Notes: generated by a model not told the origin, from the sequence alone. A stretch of 64,000 nucleotides of DNA from Nemertoderma westbladi (GCA_032718475.1 JAUCBJ010008684.1:40187-104186), one strand, 5' to 3'. Counted from the stretch's first letter, positions 39,825 to 52,305 are shown. Program-made: numbers and translations.

Positions 39825-41461
39825 ATCACGTCGCTACCTCTTACATCTTTTCGACACCCCTCTCCAGTCGACACAATGTATCTACTGCGGCTGGGCCCGT
39901 TTGCCCCCGCCTCTCTCTCCACTACTACTTGGCCTACCGGGCCTACTCCGGGTTGGTTCAACCCCGCCACCTTCTGCCTACTAATTATGTGGCCTACCAG
40001 GCCGCCGTGGGGTTGACTCAACCCCGCCACCTCCTGCCTACTAACTACGTGGCCTACCAGGCCGTTGTCGGGTTGACTCAACCCCACCACCTCCTGCCTA
40101 CTAACTGCGTGGCCTACCAGGCCCCCGTCTGCCGGGTTGCGTATGTCCGACACGTTCACATTAATAGCACCACTGCGATTGTCGCCTGTTAAATCAATTT
40201 GGTCCTCCATTTCACCTAAATTATTTTGTGCACCAAAATTAGAGACGGAATTACTTTGTTCGTTTGAGATAAGATTGTTAGAATTATCTTGTAAATTCGG
40301 ATCTGGATCGTTATTTAAATTATTTGGAATAATTGCATTTAAGTTTAAATTACTACTACTAGGTAAAATATTTCCTGGAATAAAGGTTTGGTTAGAATTA
40401 TCCAATACGGTACTATTAATATTAACGTCGTCTACTGTAGTATTATTATTACCCCCCCCCCCCCCCCCCCCGCCCGTACGGTTAAACCAGTCTCGGGTCT
40501 GTCGTGCGGTTCCTGTAAGTGGGGTATTAATAAATGTTTCCTCGGCCCTTGGCTCCTCGAAAGCACTCGACCCAGCCTCACTCTCTGACAACCCCAATCG
40601 CGCCAATTTCAGTATGCGCTCCTTTCTGGTCTGGTACTGAATTAACCCCCCTAGGCGGGCATGTAAACCATCCCGCATACGCCTCCCATCTGCTATCATT
40701 TCCCGACTCTCCCGCGCGCTCTGTTCGGCCAGTTCCTTCTCTCTCTCAATTCTCTCCGTTCGTCTCGCCTTGCGCTCTTTACATTCCGCCTTGCGCTCTT
40801 TACGCTCACTTTCCTCTCTTGCCTCACACTCCCTACGCTCCTTATCCTCTCTCGCCTCGCGCTCTTTACGTTCCTTATCCTCTCTCGCCTCGCGCTCTTT
40901 ACGTTCAGCCTTGCGCTCTTTACGCTCACTTTCCTCTCTCGCCTCACGCTCCTCTTGTTCCTTCCTCCCTATTTCCTCACTCTCCCTAAAGCTTCTCGCG
41001 GCTCTCTCGGCCCTCTCTCCGGTCTCTTTAACCAGTTCCATCTCTTTCTCTAATAGCGCTTTCCCCTCCTCTAACTGTCTCTCTACCTCTCTCTGGCCCT
41101 GCGCTATCAGATCGAGATGGTACACCGCGTTTATTTCCCTCACCCGTCTTCCTTTTACGGAGGATGTAGCAGACTTATCGGTTGTGACGGATTCCCTCCG
41201 CCTTCCCGTCCTACTAACTCTCCCCCGCCTCCCGGAACTGGAATTCCCTCCAATCGACGAGACCGAATCCTCGGGGTTAACCTCGGATTCGCCCTCCTCA
41301 GGTCTCCTCCAACCCACTAATTTTATACCCCGGGCATCGACTAAGTACGGCCATATGTACACTATGCTAGGTTGCATGCCCCTACACCGCCATAAATCAC
41401 ACAGTTCCTCGGCAACCCCTCTCGCTCTCTCCTTGGCCAGTTCTCTTTGCCCGAAGTGCAT
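39767..41461 (-). CDS. BEL-2 gag N-terminal part
   Basis: 564 codons. Begins with a helical segment (RELAKERARGVAEEL), a conserved block (PYLVDARGIKLVGWRRP) also seen in BEL-1, then a long charged coiled-coil-like region of EREAREESERKERK repeats, an Asn-rich stretch and about three 22-residue repeats of the GLVGHVVSRQEVAGLSQP type (39930-40135). A second G run (plus-strand C, 40452-40472) encodes a poly-Gly stretch. The Met at 41461 arises at a TAATG junction produced by a deletion relative to BEL-1, so it is probably not the original start. Confidence 0.7.
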   Translation of the reverse strand: MHFGQRELAKERARGVAEELCDLWRCRGMQPSIVYIWPYLVDARGIKLVGWRRPEEGESEVNPEDSVSSIGGNSSSGRRGRVSRTGRRRESVTTDKSATSSVKGRRVREINAVYHLDLIAQGQREVERQLEEGKALLEKEMELVKETGERAERAARSFRESEEIGRKEQEEREAREESERKERKAERKEREAREDKERKEREAREDKERRECEAREESERKERKAECKERKARRTERIEREKELAEQSARESREMIADGRRMRDGLHARLGGLIQYQTRKERILKLARLGLSESEAGSSAFEEPRAEETFINTPLTGTARQTRDWFNRTGGGGGGGGNNNTTVDDVNINSTVLDNSNQTFIPGNILPSSSNLNLNAIIPNNLNNDPDPNLQDNSNNLISNEQSNSVSNFGAQNNLGEMEDQIDLTGDNRSGAINVNVSDIRNPADGGLVGHAVSRQEVVGLSQPDNGLVGHVVSRQEVAGLSQPHGGLVGHIISRQKVAGLNQPGVGPVGQVVVEREAGANGPSRSRYIVSTGEGCRKDVRGSDVICGEWGGGGGGCRSPRTGS

Positions 41462-41607
41462 TAGACTAAAATATGGCCCCCCTCTTCCCGAACTGAAGGA
41501 TGACCCCTTACCGATGGGTCTGGCGTCGTAGGCCTATACCGTCTGGTTGCGGCCTCGCGGATCGTTAGTTCTTCGTCCAGGGTCCGCGTTGGCGTTACGT
41601 CGCTCAT
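41461..41607 (-). pseudogene. BEL-2 original gag start, truncated
   Basis: From ATG at 41607, 48 codons (starting MSDVTPTRTLDEELTIR) correspond to the BEL-1 gag start, then run into a TAA at 41461-41463. About 360 bases present in BEL-1 between here and the next block are deleted. Confidence 0.75.
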
Positions 41608-41646
41608 CTTTTACTTTAGATCGGTAGCTGGCTGGAGTTCTAAGAC

Positions 41647-42212
41647 TGTGACGGGATCCAAGGAGGATCCCGGTTTATCCGTGGTTATTATAAGAATGCG
41701 TCCCCGCCGTGTGAATGTGAAAAAAGTCTAAGAGTTCTGATGTTATTGATTCTCCGATATATGTATAATGTAATGGGTATAGTATAAAATGGATACAGTA
41801 TAGATGATTGAATAATACAATGAGAGTTATTACAGTATGTACAGATAAAATGGTGGTAGGCGAGGACGGTCTTAGAAGTCTCCGCTCTACCCTAGCTAAC
41901 CGACTAATACAATGAGATAACTTATTACAGTAATATGATAACTGGTAATATATATTGCACGGTTTGGCCGTTGTTACAGTACCTAGCCGGTGCCTTCCTC
42001 CCATTGGCTAATATCCCTGTTGGCGCCCTTTGAAGTGTTTCCCCTCGCTCCTGCTATTATCTCTCTGTCAGGGGTATGGCCCCTGACCCCTATTGTGCGT
42101 TTCTCCTTCCCACTTTGTCGGGGTGGTACGAGGTTGGGTAATCAACCTCGTGCTCCAAATATTGCTTAACGGCTTACTTTGTGGGGTGTTAGCGGAATTG
42201 AATAAGCTAACA
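41647..42212 (-). repeat. BEL-2 5' LTR (right)
   Basis: 566 bases, paired with 28992-29548; carries the extra AATATCCCT near 42010. It would hold the promoter for the minus-strand transcript; no standard TATA box was identified in that direction. Confidence 0.92.
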
Positions 42213-42217
42213 AGTCT
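42213..42217. repeat. Target-site duplication AGTCT, right of BEL-2
   Basis: Identical to 28987-28991. Confidence 0.9.
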
Positions 42218-43149
42218 GCCAGCATTTGGTCTGTGTTTTGTTTGAATAGTCTGCACGGGTAGCGAGTATTCGCAACATTCAATTCCCCAAGTTTATTCCT
42301 ACAGTAATTGTGCTTGTTACATACCGTTATAGTTAAATTAACCCCGGTACTACATCAGGGCTGCTTGGCGTAGGTAAAGACTGGTGATTTTGTGCTCCGG
42401 TCACTCCAGCAGATACTGTGGTTCTTTTGGCTGTTCATGTATATTTAACTGCTGGTTATTTGTTGTATAAGTACTTGTACCTAATTTAGGGTTTAGAGTA
42501 CAGTGCTTTCCAAAAGTAATTTAGTGTGTAGGCAGTATATTTGTGTTGTAACGTGGTTAATAGGTACGTTAGCTCTGGTTGGCTTTGATAATTAACCTCT
42601 AGGTATAGGAAACTCCAGGTACATAACGTAGTACTTATAGTTTAAGACTATTAGTCGTCAGACGGTGGTATTTCCTTATATGGACAATGCAACTTACTTA
42701 CTACTACTTTATTGGTTTCAACTACCGTATTTTCCTGTCAGTTTGTAAGAACCAGAAATTCTAACTCCTTGTTAGGCTGGTTTGTAGATTTCTTGTAAAA
42801 CTACCCTAAAAAAAATTGTACGTGTAACTTTTTTATTGTTTATTTAGAGATTGTGATCTCAACCTGATTCGTAAGTAATTTGTAGTGATAAGTAACTTAG
42901 TTAAGTAGAATTATCAGTTAGTATTAGTGTCTAACAAGTAGCACTCCACTGAGAGCGCTTAGCTTCTGTGTAGTGACTTCTTATCCAGAAATAATAACAT
43001 TTATTTCAAATATAGTCAAAACCCATTATGGGTATAAATATATATATATATATATGTATATTCGTTGTAGCTAAAACGTTTAATTTGTTATATGCAGTGA
43101 CGTTCTAGCTACTCCAAGTTATATGCGGTAGACGTTTTGGTAGATTTTA
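42218..43149. other. Unassigned AT-rich sequence
   Basis: No gene seen. A TATATATA tract lies at 43038-43056. Confidence 0.5.
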
Positions 43150-43179
43150 AACGTTTTGGCTACGAGTAGCCAAAACGTT
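43150..43179. repeat. 30-base perfect palindrome with extra half copies
   Basis: AACGTTTTGGCTAC and its exact inverse flank a central GA. Further half copies of TAGCCAAAACGT occur at 43184-43197, and GACGTTTTGGTAG and GCTAAAACGTTT precede it (about 43131 and 43072). Related half copies reappear at about 50292 and 50352. Confidence 0.8.
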
Positions 43180-43744
43180 ATCAAGTAGCCAAAACGTCTT
43201 CACCAAAAATTGGTTTAACATCTAACGGATTATATATACATATATAACGGATTACAATATGTTTGAGGAGCTTCTGTCAGCCAGTAGGTAGGTTTCCCGT
43301 CAGTTTCATAGAATACATAGTTTATGTACAAGTACAGTATATTTTTCACTGTTATTATTTTTTAAGTAATGCCAATGTATACAAAGAGCTAAATTTTATA
43401 ATAATCGGCCTTATATTTTCCGAAATACTACATTTATTCAGCCATACCAATAATAATAAATTCTTGTTCATGTTCATATTCAATAAAAATATTATTTAAT
43501 TCTATGCAAATTCTATTTCAAGCCTTTGACAGACTATACAGTTCACCAAGTTATGTGTTATTCTGAGATATACTAATTAGTAACTGAAGTTCATTTAGAG
43601 TGACTTAATTACACAATTGAACGCGGTTATTGTGAGTGTTTTATTTAAGCAATGATTATTGGATCGGAAATTTGGAATGTAAACAGTTGAATTTGGTTTG
43701 TGAATTTATTATATATAGTAATGATGATCATCAGTTTGAACTAA
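43180..43744. other. Unassigned AT-rich sequence
   Basis: No recognised gene or repeat. Confidence 0.4.
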
Positions 43745-44095
43745 GGTGCAGTGCCGTCGGAAGCAACAACATAGCGCCCCCAGATTTCACATTCAGCTAT
43801 ATAGTTTTCCAGTTCATCCCTATTCTCAAGTTTGGTGTCCTTAAGCAGGCCTTTGAGGAAAGTCATTAGCTGTCCACCACACCTATTCTCGAAGGAAGTT
43901 TGCCACAGCACGAGATTGCGGACAGGTTGATCCTTCCAGCGAAAACAGTGTCCAACAAGCTTCAGACTGCGTCTCTGCGTTCTGCAGGGTGATGCTGGGT
44001 CTTGTCAACGAGATATCGCCCTAGTTGTATAACATATCATTACTTATGTGTACATAGTAGGCATTGCTGTGCACCCTGCGCCGATTCCTGTTATA
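43745..44095 (-). pseudogene. Decayed non-LTR retrotransposon 3' fragment
   Basis: Minus-strand translation gives RRRVHSN.YYVHISNDMLYN, followed by ISLTRPSITLQ, aligning with the C-terminal domain of the copy at 60160-62262 (RRVHCVKYNAHISNQTLYN, then VSLVPPSLTLEQ). Many changes and frame breaks show an older, related element. Confidence 0.6.
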
Positions 44096-46509
44096 CTAAA
44101 GGATAAGGGGAAAACGGTTATATGATACACCCTAACTGAGGTCGTTTATTGAAAAGCCATAGATTTCCAATGAATTCATTCAAAAATATTAAAATATTTA
44201 TCGAATTACGGATTAGAGTCTACACTAGGTTGTAATTCAGCGCTTGTACTTTACTTACATCTTGTGCGAGTTAGAATTGAAGTCACTGTAGTGATGACAG
44301 GTTTGATTACATTTTAGGTAAGACTTCTTGGACATCACCTTAGATTGCTATATAGATTACGATTTATAGTACACCCTAGATTAATGCTTTTTTGACTAAG
44401 ATTAAAATCTATATTTCAGATCACATAATTCCAGAATGGTAATTCACTATATTTGTCAATCCCAAGTGATCCACTTAGCTATAATTACTAGTTATATTCC
44501 TGGAATGAGTAACCTAATGTCCAGTATGCACAACAAAATTATAATTATTTGGAGGATTTTTACTGAAGTTAAGCTGACTGTTTGAATTTCTGCTTAGATT
44601 TAAATTAAATCAAAGCCAATATTAGATAGAGTCTTACATTTCAAGTAGGACGAAAGATAATATTTAGTCCAAGATTACTTTTTAGATTTCAGCTATATTT
44701 CGTCTAAACATACCCCATAGATTTCAGTTTATATTTCGACCAAGATTAAGACTGACTTAATGTAGAAATGGCGTTTATGTTACATATGTTATTCATAAAA
44801 TAACGTTCTAGTTACAAGTTTAATAATTATGTATCAAGGTGGTAGGCAAAAGTGAAGTTATCATGTAGTGTATGTGAATATCTATATACTATACATTACG
44901 CTGTTGGTTCTAAACAGTCGGCTTCATTCCGGCTTATATTCCAAGATTACTCTTTGGTTTTCGTCTTAGATTTCAGAATAAATCTAAGCCGAGATTTCAA
45001 GTTAGACGAGAGGTTAGATTTCGTTCAAAATTACTTTTTAGATTTCAGATTATGTTTTGTCTAAGATTACCCCATAGATTTCTGCTTAGATTTGTCCCTA
45101 CCCCATAGATTAAAGCTTATATTTCGTCCAAGATGAAAACTTAATGTAAAAATGACGTTTATGTTACATATGTTATTCATAAAATAACGTTCTAGCTACA
45201 AGTTAAATAATTATGTATCAAGGTGTAGGCAAAACGTACTGAGAGATATATATATGTGACCAGAACGGCACTTTACTATTATTCAAAGTGTACGTACCTC
45301 TTAGCTATTATTACTATAAATATTCTTTGAATAGCTGGCAATGAATGAACTGTCTAGTACAATGCACACTAACTTATTGTACTGTAAAATATAATTTCTG
45401 TAAATATCGTTACTGATATAAAGTTGATGATGTATGTGGTATCTTGTACTAATTACTACTCTACTATTATGTGAAGTTATCATGTAGTGTATGTGAATAT
45501 CTATATACTACTGTACTATACATTACGCTGTTGGTTCTAAACAGTCGGCTTCATTCCGGCTTATATTCCAAGATTAGTATTTGGTTTTCGTCTTAGATTT
45601 CAGAATAAATCTAAGCCGAGATTTCAAGTTAGACGAGAGGTTATATTTCGTTCAAAATTACTTTTTAGATTTCAGATTATGATTTGTCTAAGATTACACC
45701 ATAGATTTCTGCTTAGATTTGTCCCTAACCCATAGATTTAAGCTTATATTTCGTCCAAGATTACTCTTTGGATTTCGTCTTAGATTTCAGAATAAATCTA
45801 AATCAGGATTGTGGTCTTAGATTTCAAGTTATACGAGATGTTAGATTTGATCCAAAATTACTTTTTAGATTTAGCTTTTAAGATTACAGCATCGATTTCA
45901 GCTTAGATTTCGTCCAAGATTACTCTTTGGATTTCCGTTTCGTTTTCAGAATAAATCTAAGCCAAGATTGTGGTTTGGGACATCAAGTTAGTCGAGAGGT
46001 TAGATTTCGTCCAAGATTACTTTTTCGATTTCAGATTATGTTTTGTCTAAGATTACCCCATAGATTTCTGCTTAGATTTGTCCCTACCCCATAGATTAAA
46101 GCTTATATTTCGTCCAAGATTAAAACTTAAGGTAAAAATGACGTTTATGTTACATATGTTATTCATAAAATAACGTTCTAGCATCAAGTTAAATAATTGT
46201 GTATCAAGTTGTAGGCAAAACGTAGTGAGAGATATATGTATGTGACCAGAACGGCACTTTACTATTTGTAAATCCCAAGTGTGTACTGTATCTCTTAGCT
46301 ACTATTACTAAATAAATACTTGGAATAGGTAATTTAATGTCTACAGTAGTACGATGCATATCAAAATTGTAATTTCAGTGACTATTTTTACTAAAATTAA
46401 ATTGTTGACTGATTGATGTACGAGGCATCAACACCATGTACTACATAATTACTATTAAATGTAGCTGTAATTTATTGTAGGCCCTACAGTATTAATGCAT
46501 TAGATTTGC
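44096..46509. repeat. Degenerate TTAGATTTC-rich repeat region with internal duplications
   Basis: The words TTAGATTTC, GTCCAAGATTAC and AATAAATCTAAGCC recur many times. Longer duplicated blocks are GTGAAGTTATCATGTAGTG... (44852 and 45473) and GACGTTTATGTTACATATG... with GTGACCAGAACGGCAC (about 45152 and 46139, partly also 44770). It looks like repeated local duplication of a few hundred bases. No coding potential. Confidence 0.75.
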
Positions 46510-48785
46510 ATAGATTTGGACAGTTCCTTTTATATGTAACTCATTTCATAATACGTGCCGGAATAGATTTGGACAGTTCGGTACTTTTATATGTAACTCA
46601 TTTCATAATACGTCCGGAATAGATTTGGACAGTTCCTTTTATATGTAACTCATTTCATAATACGTGCCGGAATAGATTTGGACAGTTCGGTACTTTTATA
46701 TGTAACTCATTTCATAATACGTGCGGAATAGATTTGGACAGTTCCTTTTATATGTAACTCATTTCATAATACGTGCCGGAATAGATTTGGACAGTTCCTT
46801 TTATATGTAACTCATTTCATAATACGTGCGGAATAGATTTGGACAGTTCCTTTTATATGTAACTCATTTCATAATACGTGCGGAATAGATTTGGACAGTT
46901 CCTTTTATATGTAACTCATTTCATAATACGTGCCGGAATAGATTTGGACAGTTCCTTTTATATGTAACTCATTTCATAATACGTGCGGAATAGATTTGGA
47001 CAGTTCCTTTTATATGTAACTCATTTCATAATACGTGCGGAATAGATTTGGACAGTTCCTTTTATATGTAACTCATTTCATAATACGTCCGGAATAGATT
47101 TGGACAGTTCCTTTTATATGTAACTCAATTCATAATACGTGCGGAATAGATTTGGACAGTTCCTTTTATATGTAACTCATTTCATAATACGTGCGGAATA
47201 GATTTGGACAGTTCCTTTTATATGTAACTCATTTCATAATACGTGCGGAATAGATTTGGACAGTTCCTTTTATATGTAACTCATTTCATAATACGTCCGG
47301 AATAGATTTGGACAGTTCCTTTTATATGTAACTCAATTCATAATACGTGCGGAATAGATTTGGACAGTTCCTTTTATATGTAACTCATTTCATAATACGT
47401 CCGGAATAGATTTGGACAGTTCCTTTTATATGTAACTCAATTCATAATACGTGCGGAATAGATTTGGACAGTTCCTTTTATATGTAACTCAATTCATAAT
47501 ACGTGCGGAATAGATTTGGACAGTTCCTTTTATATGTAACTCATTTCATAATACGTGCGGAATAGATTTGGACAGTTCCTTTTATATGTAACTCATTTCA
47601 TAATACGTGCCGGAATTGATTTGGACAGTTCGGTACTTTTATATGTAACTCATTTCATAATACGTGCGGAATGGATTTGGACAGTTCCTTTTATATGTAA
47701 CTCAATTCATAATACGTGCGGAATAGATTTGGACAGTTCCTTTTATATGTAACTCATTTCATAATACGTCCGGAATAGATTTGGACAGTTCCTTTTATAT
47801 GTAACTCAATTCATAATACGTGCGGAATAGATTTGGACAGTTCCTTTTATATGTAACTCATTTCATAATACGTGCGGAATAGATTTGGACAGTTCCTTTT
47901 ATATGTAACTCATTTCATAATACGTGCCGGAATTGATTTGGACAGTTCGGTACTTTTATATGTAACTCATTTCATAATACGTGCGGAATGGATTTGGACA
48001 GTTCCTTTTATATGTAACTCAATTCATAATACGTGCGGAATAGATTTGGACAGTTCCTTTTATATGTAACTCATTTCATAATACGTCCGGAATAGATTTG
48101 GACAGTTCCTTTTATATGTAACTCATTTCATAATACGTGCGGAATAGATTTGGACAGTTCCTTTTATATGTAACTCATTTCATAATACGTGCCGGAATAG
48201 ATTTGGACAGTTCGGTACTTTTATATGTAACTCATTTCATAATACGTCCGGAATAGATTTGGACAGTTCCTTTTATATGTAACTCATTTCATAATACGTC
48301 CGGAATAGATTTGGACAGTTCCTTTTATATGTAACTCATTTCATAATACGTGCGGAATAGATTTGGACAGTTCCTTTTATATGTAACTCATTTCATAATA
48401 CGTCCGGAATAGATTTGGACAGTTCCTTTTATATGTAACTCATTTCATAATACGTGCGGAATAGATTTGGACAGTTCCTTTTATATGTAACTCATTTCAT
48501 AATACGTGCGGAATAGATTTGGACAGTTCCTTTTATATGTAACTCATTTCATAATACGTGCCGGAATAGATTTGGACAGTTCCTTTTATATGTAACTCAT
48601 TTCATAATACGTGCGGAATAGATTTGGACAGTTCCTTTTATATGTAACTCATTTCATAATACGTCCGGAATCGATTTGGACAGTTCCTTTTATATGTAAC
48701 TCATTTCATAATACGTGCGGAATAGATTTGGACAGTTCCTTTTATATGTAACTCATTTCATAATACGTCCGGAATAGATTTGGAT
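46510..48785. repeat. Satellite array, about 43 monomers of roughly 52 bases
   Basis: The consensus runs GGAATAGATTTGGACAG, TTCCTTTTATATGTAACTC, ATTTCATAATACGTGC. Variants are CGTGCGG, CGTCCGG, CGTGCCGG, ATTTC/AATTC, and a longer form with TTCGGTACTTT. A 198-base block is repeated exactly at 47555-47752 and 47872-48069 (offset 317 bases), showing higher-order duplication of about six monomers. Small ORFs in it are by-products of the repeat. Confidence 0.95.
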
Positions 48786-50825
48786 CATTTTAGTGTAGAT
48801 AAATTAGATAAAATTGTTCATATGTTTAAATGTTTTTGATCCAGTTAATTTGTGCTCCGCAATATTGTGCTCCATAATAATTCTTCCCATTATTGTATTT
48901 CCTTGAATTATTAGTTGTTATTGTTAATGAAATAAAATATTAGTGAAAAATTATTAATTTTGTATAATCATCTTATCCGGGACCTGGATCATATACTGGA
49001 ATTGTGGTGGAGGTTTCGTATCATCAGAATTGCCAACCATATTGTTACGGATCTGAAAAAAATCTTTTAATTATGTCGGATATTAATTACAACCGGATAT
49101 TTACCAGTTATTAGTATCGGATGCCGAATTATTAATTTAGAGTCGTCCCTACAGGAAGTTCGAGTAAATCCTAAAGTTTCAGTTTCCTAAATAATTTCAG
49201 TAATTTCGGTTTTAGATTTCATTTTCAGTTTAATTCCAGTGTTCAGTATTAACTTCTTTATAGTATCTACATAAGTGTAAGTCACTTACAATAGTGTCCT
49301 TTATTTTGAATTCGATTTCATCTTGAATGTCATGATCAAATATCAGCAATGATTACGGCCGTAGATTTCAAGTGTAGACAAGAAGACAGATTTGTCCAAG
49401 ATTACTTCTTATATTTTAACATTTTAACATAACAAAAATGTAGAAGTAGTGGGGTTTTGAAGTTGACAATTTCCAAAAAAAATATATGGAGATAATAGAG
49501 ATTTTATTATACACATTGTTTAATAGTAATTTCAATAGGTCTCCCTAAATGGAAATAGTTATAACTTGAAAACTAAAAGAGCTTTTAAATAGCGGTTTTC
49601 AGGTATGGAAACACTAATTAATCGTGCATTACATTACATTTGTATTTATAAAAATAATTTAGAAATATTTTGTACCAAAATGGTGTACCAAAATAAATAA
49701 TAGTGGTTGCCCCCCCCCCCCACCCCCCCCCGCTCCCCCCGTACTATGCAGTATGGAGATCGGAATCAAGCAGACATTTTGGAACCAATGAGAAGTAATG
49801 TAGAGAAATATAGAAATACTGTATCTGTACACCACATTATTAATAGGGCCTACCTACAGTACATGATGCCGCACATATCGTAATTAGGTCTAGTACATGA
49901 TGATGCCTCGTGGTACATCCAGGGGGGGGGGGGGGGGGGAACTAGACGCAATATAAATTAATTCGTCGCAAATAAAAGCTGATAACTTTCAAAAATAAAA
50001 CTGTAAGCTGTTTTATTGTATATGGTTTATTACTTTGGTTAAAATAACGTGCCACTGTAACCTGCTCCTTTCCCTTCAATTTTCTCCTTCCTTTCCATTA
50101 AATATTTGTTTTAGATTGGGAAACACCTTATAATCGATCATAAAACTAATTTCAAAATGTTTTGGATCAAAATGGTGTACTTCCCCGTAACTCCAGTCTT
50201 CAGTATTAACTACTACTACATTTTAGTAGTAGTCACTTACAGTATGTAGGTTCCAATATTTATTTCGTCAATATTAATATTTTTCTTGTTAGACGTTTTG
50301 GAAACTTGTATAGTTGCTATATATGTGCATATATTTTTTTCTGTAAAAAAAACGTTTTGGCTACAAGGAATATATATATAATATATATTTATAAATCAAC
50401 TCAATCAGATTTATAAAATAGTAGGCCTGTTATACATCAATTAGGTCTTAATATCAGTTGAACTACTGCTTAATATCAGTAATAAAGTAAAGGGAAGTAA
50501 CCCTAAAATTCAGAAATTCAGTTATTATTAAATAATTGACATTACCGGTATTTACAGTAAGCTCATTATATTTATATAAATTTAGGCTGAACTTATATAC
50601 TGGTATTCTGTGACTGATCCTAGTCTGTAAATAATACTTATATATATATACCTATATATACCTTATATATATATATGTGTATACCGGTATTTTCATATTA
50701 AATATATATCACGTTACACTGAGTAACGGTATCGGTAACTAACTACTAGGCTGACAGTTGATACTAATTCCTAGACTTGCTTTTACTGCCATTATAGTAG
50801 TAGGCATTCAATCGTAAAATAAATC
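48786..50825. other. Unassigned AT-rich sequence with C and G runs
   Basis: A long C-rich run (about 49709-49739) and a G run (about 49921-49939) frame a 180-base segment. TA-rich tracts occur at 50370-50390 and 50640-50680. No gene recognised; the part just before 50826 could be the leader of the following coding region. Confidence 0.45.
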
Positions 50826-52303
50826 ATGTCTGACACAAAGCAAAAACTGTCAGATAGTCTCCTGGAAAGAACGATCTGTGATCCGGATCAAAGTATTGAA
50901 CATTTCAGACCAAAGTCCAAGTCCCCTCCTACTGTAAGAAAGGTCAACCCTACAGTAGTGGTATCAGACCCTAGGCTAGTAAAGCACCATAGGTCAATTA
51001 TAGGCACTAGGGCTCAAGTTAAGCGAGACCAAGAGACGGCTGTTAAACAGCAGCAGCACCCGAGCCGAGAACTTATTTCTCAGCGGCAGAATAACTCTAG
51101 TTCCGACACTGAAGAGTTAACGCCCGAGATCGGAGCAAGGATGGAAGAAGCGGTTTATCCAGATCCACTTCTAATTCTTCCTGGAGCCGTACTCACTAGA
51201 GTATTGATAGCTGTGGAGGAACATCAAGCTGATTGGATGAGAAATAAGAGATCGACCAGGGACAGTTATGCGGGATACACGATGGAGGAACTAAGGTCTA
51301 TTGTAGAGACGCAATGGAACTTCCCCAGACCCGGACTCCCGTTTAACTTATCGGAAGCTGCCTGGGAGGACTTATACCAAATGGGGATAGTAAGGGACAC
51401 TCGAGATCCAGCTGTATGGAAGAGGTCAGCAGCAGGATATGTCCAGGGATTCTTCAACTCCTTGGAATGATTAGAAGAACATCTATTTCAACAATCACTA
51501 GGACTTCAAGAGCAGCAAGAGCTGCTTTATCAAGTGCAAGAACGAATCTTGCGGATCAGATTAATCCTTTCAGCTTTGAGGAAGCCTCGAAGAGAAGCCA
51601 AAACACGTCGTTGCTAGTGGCTGTTAAGAATGAATGTGTGAAGAACGAGTGAATGTTAAGGTCCAGGGAATGACACAATGGAAAGTTCAGCTAAATGAGC
51701 GCATGACCCATGGAGCATCAACAGACGCCACCTTTTCTCATGTGGAAGGCAAAGCGATATCCGAAAAACCTCAGAAGAAGGATGCGATTGACATCTATTT
51801 GTCGGATTATCAACGATTTATAGGTGACAAGAGCTCAGAAGACGGCTAGCTGGACTTCATCCCAATAGTGAGGGAGCCAAATTCGTGTTGGACTCTTTAC
51901 ATGCGGAAATAATAGCTGCAGAGCAGGCTAAATTTGATGAAAGTATCCTCATAGCAATGGACCAAGAAGAACAAATAAAGAAAAGGCAAATAGAAGACAG
52001 AAAGTTAGCAACAGCGGCGGCAGCGGCAGTGGAAGAAGCTGAAAGGAAAGCGGCAGTGGAAGAATCTGAAAGGAAAGCGGCAGCGGCAGCGGCAGAATCT
52101 GAAAGAAAGGCAGCAGCGGCAGTGGCAGAAGCAGAACGGAGGGCATCTGAGGCGACAGCCCAACTAGAGTTAGAGAACCTTCAGGCGAAACAAGATTACT
52201 TAAATAAACAAAGAGCAGCTACTCAGATGCAACTACTGAGTCAATCTACTCCTAGAAGACAGGGATTTACCTCCTCCGATGAAGGTGATACAACAGAGGT
52301 AAT
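50826..52303 (+). pseudogene. Broken unknown coding region ending in charged Ala/Glu/Lys repeats
   Basis: The first frame (50826-51470, 214 codons, start MSDTKQKLSDSLLER) is hydrophilic and without known domains; its C-terminal part (AWEDLYQMGIVRD) looks folded. Coding character continues in other frames to 51885-52303, where repeats of ESERKAAAAAAE form a probable long helix, partly encoded by a GCGGCAGCG minisatellite. The layout, an N-terminal domain then charged ESERK repeats, resembles the gag of BEL-1/BEL-2, so it may be another retroelement gag; no protease or polymerase follows. At 52304 it is joined to the pVI-like fragment. Confidence 0.45.
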
Positions 52304-52305
52304 AA

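Larger units (their letters stand above)
28992..42212 (-). mobile_element. BEL-2: BEL/Pao LTR retrotransposon with extra third ORF
   Basis: A 13.2 kb minus-strand element bounded by LTRs (28992-29548, 41647-42212) and AGTCT target duplications. Order along the minus strand: 5' LTR, short leader, gag, protease, RT, RNase H, integrase, GTAC-palindrome array, third ORF, polypurine tract, 3' LTR. BEL/Pao identity rests on the DUF1759-like gag core, the YVDD polymerase with the DIEGMF motif, the YDPLGLASP motif of the Peptidase_A17 region and the DUF5641-type C-terminus. The two LTRs differ by a small number of substitutions plus a 9-base indel, so the insertion is fairly young, yet several genes already have stops. 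It is longer than I would expect for a BEL element, mostly because of the third ORF and a long gag. Confidence 0.92.

Noticed and set aside
44096-46509. Interstitial telomere repeat
   Set aside because: TTAGATTTC words resemble but do not form TTAGGG-type tandem arrays; they are spaced and variable.
47555-48069. Two identical 65-codon ORFs in the satellite
   Set aside because: They arise from the repeat itself; the monomer length is not a multiple of three and other monomers are closed.
46510-48785. Possible CRISPR-like array
   Set aside because: Monomers are contiguous without unique spacers, and the context is animal DNA.
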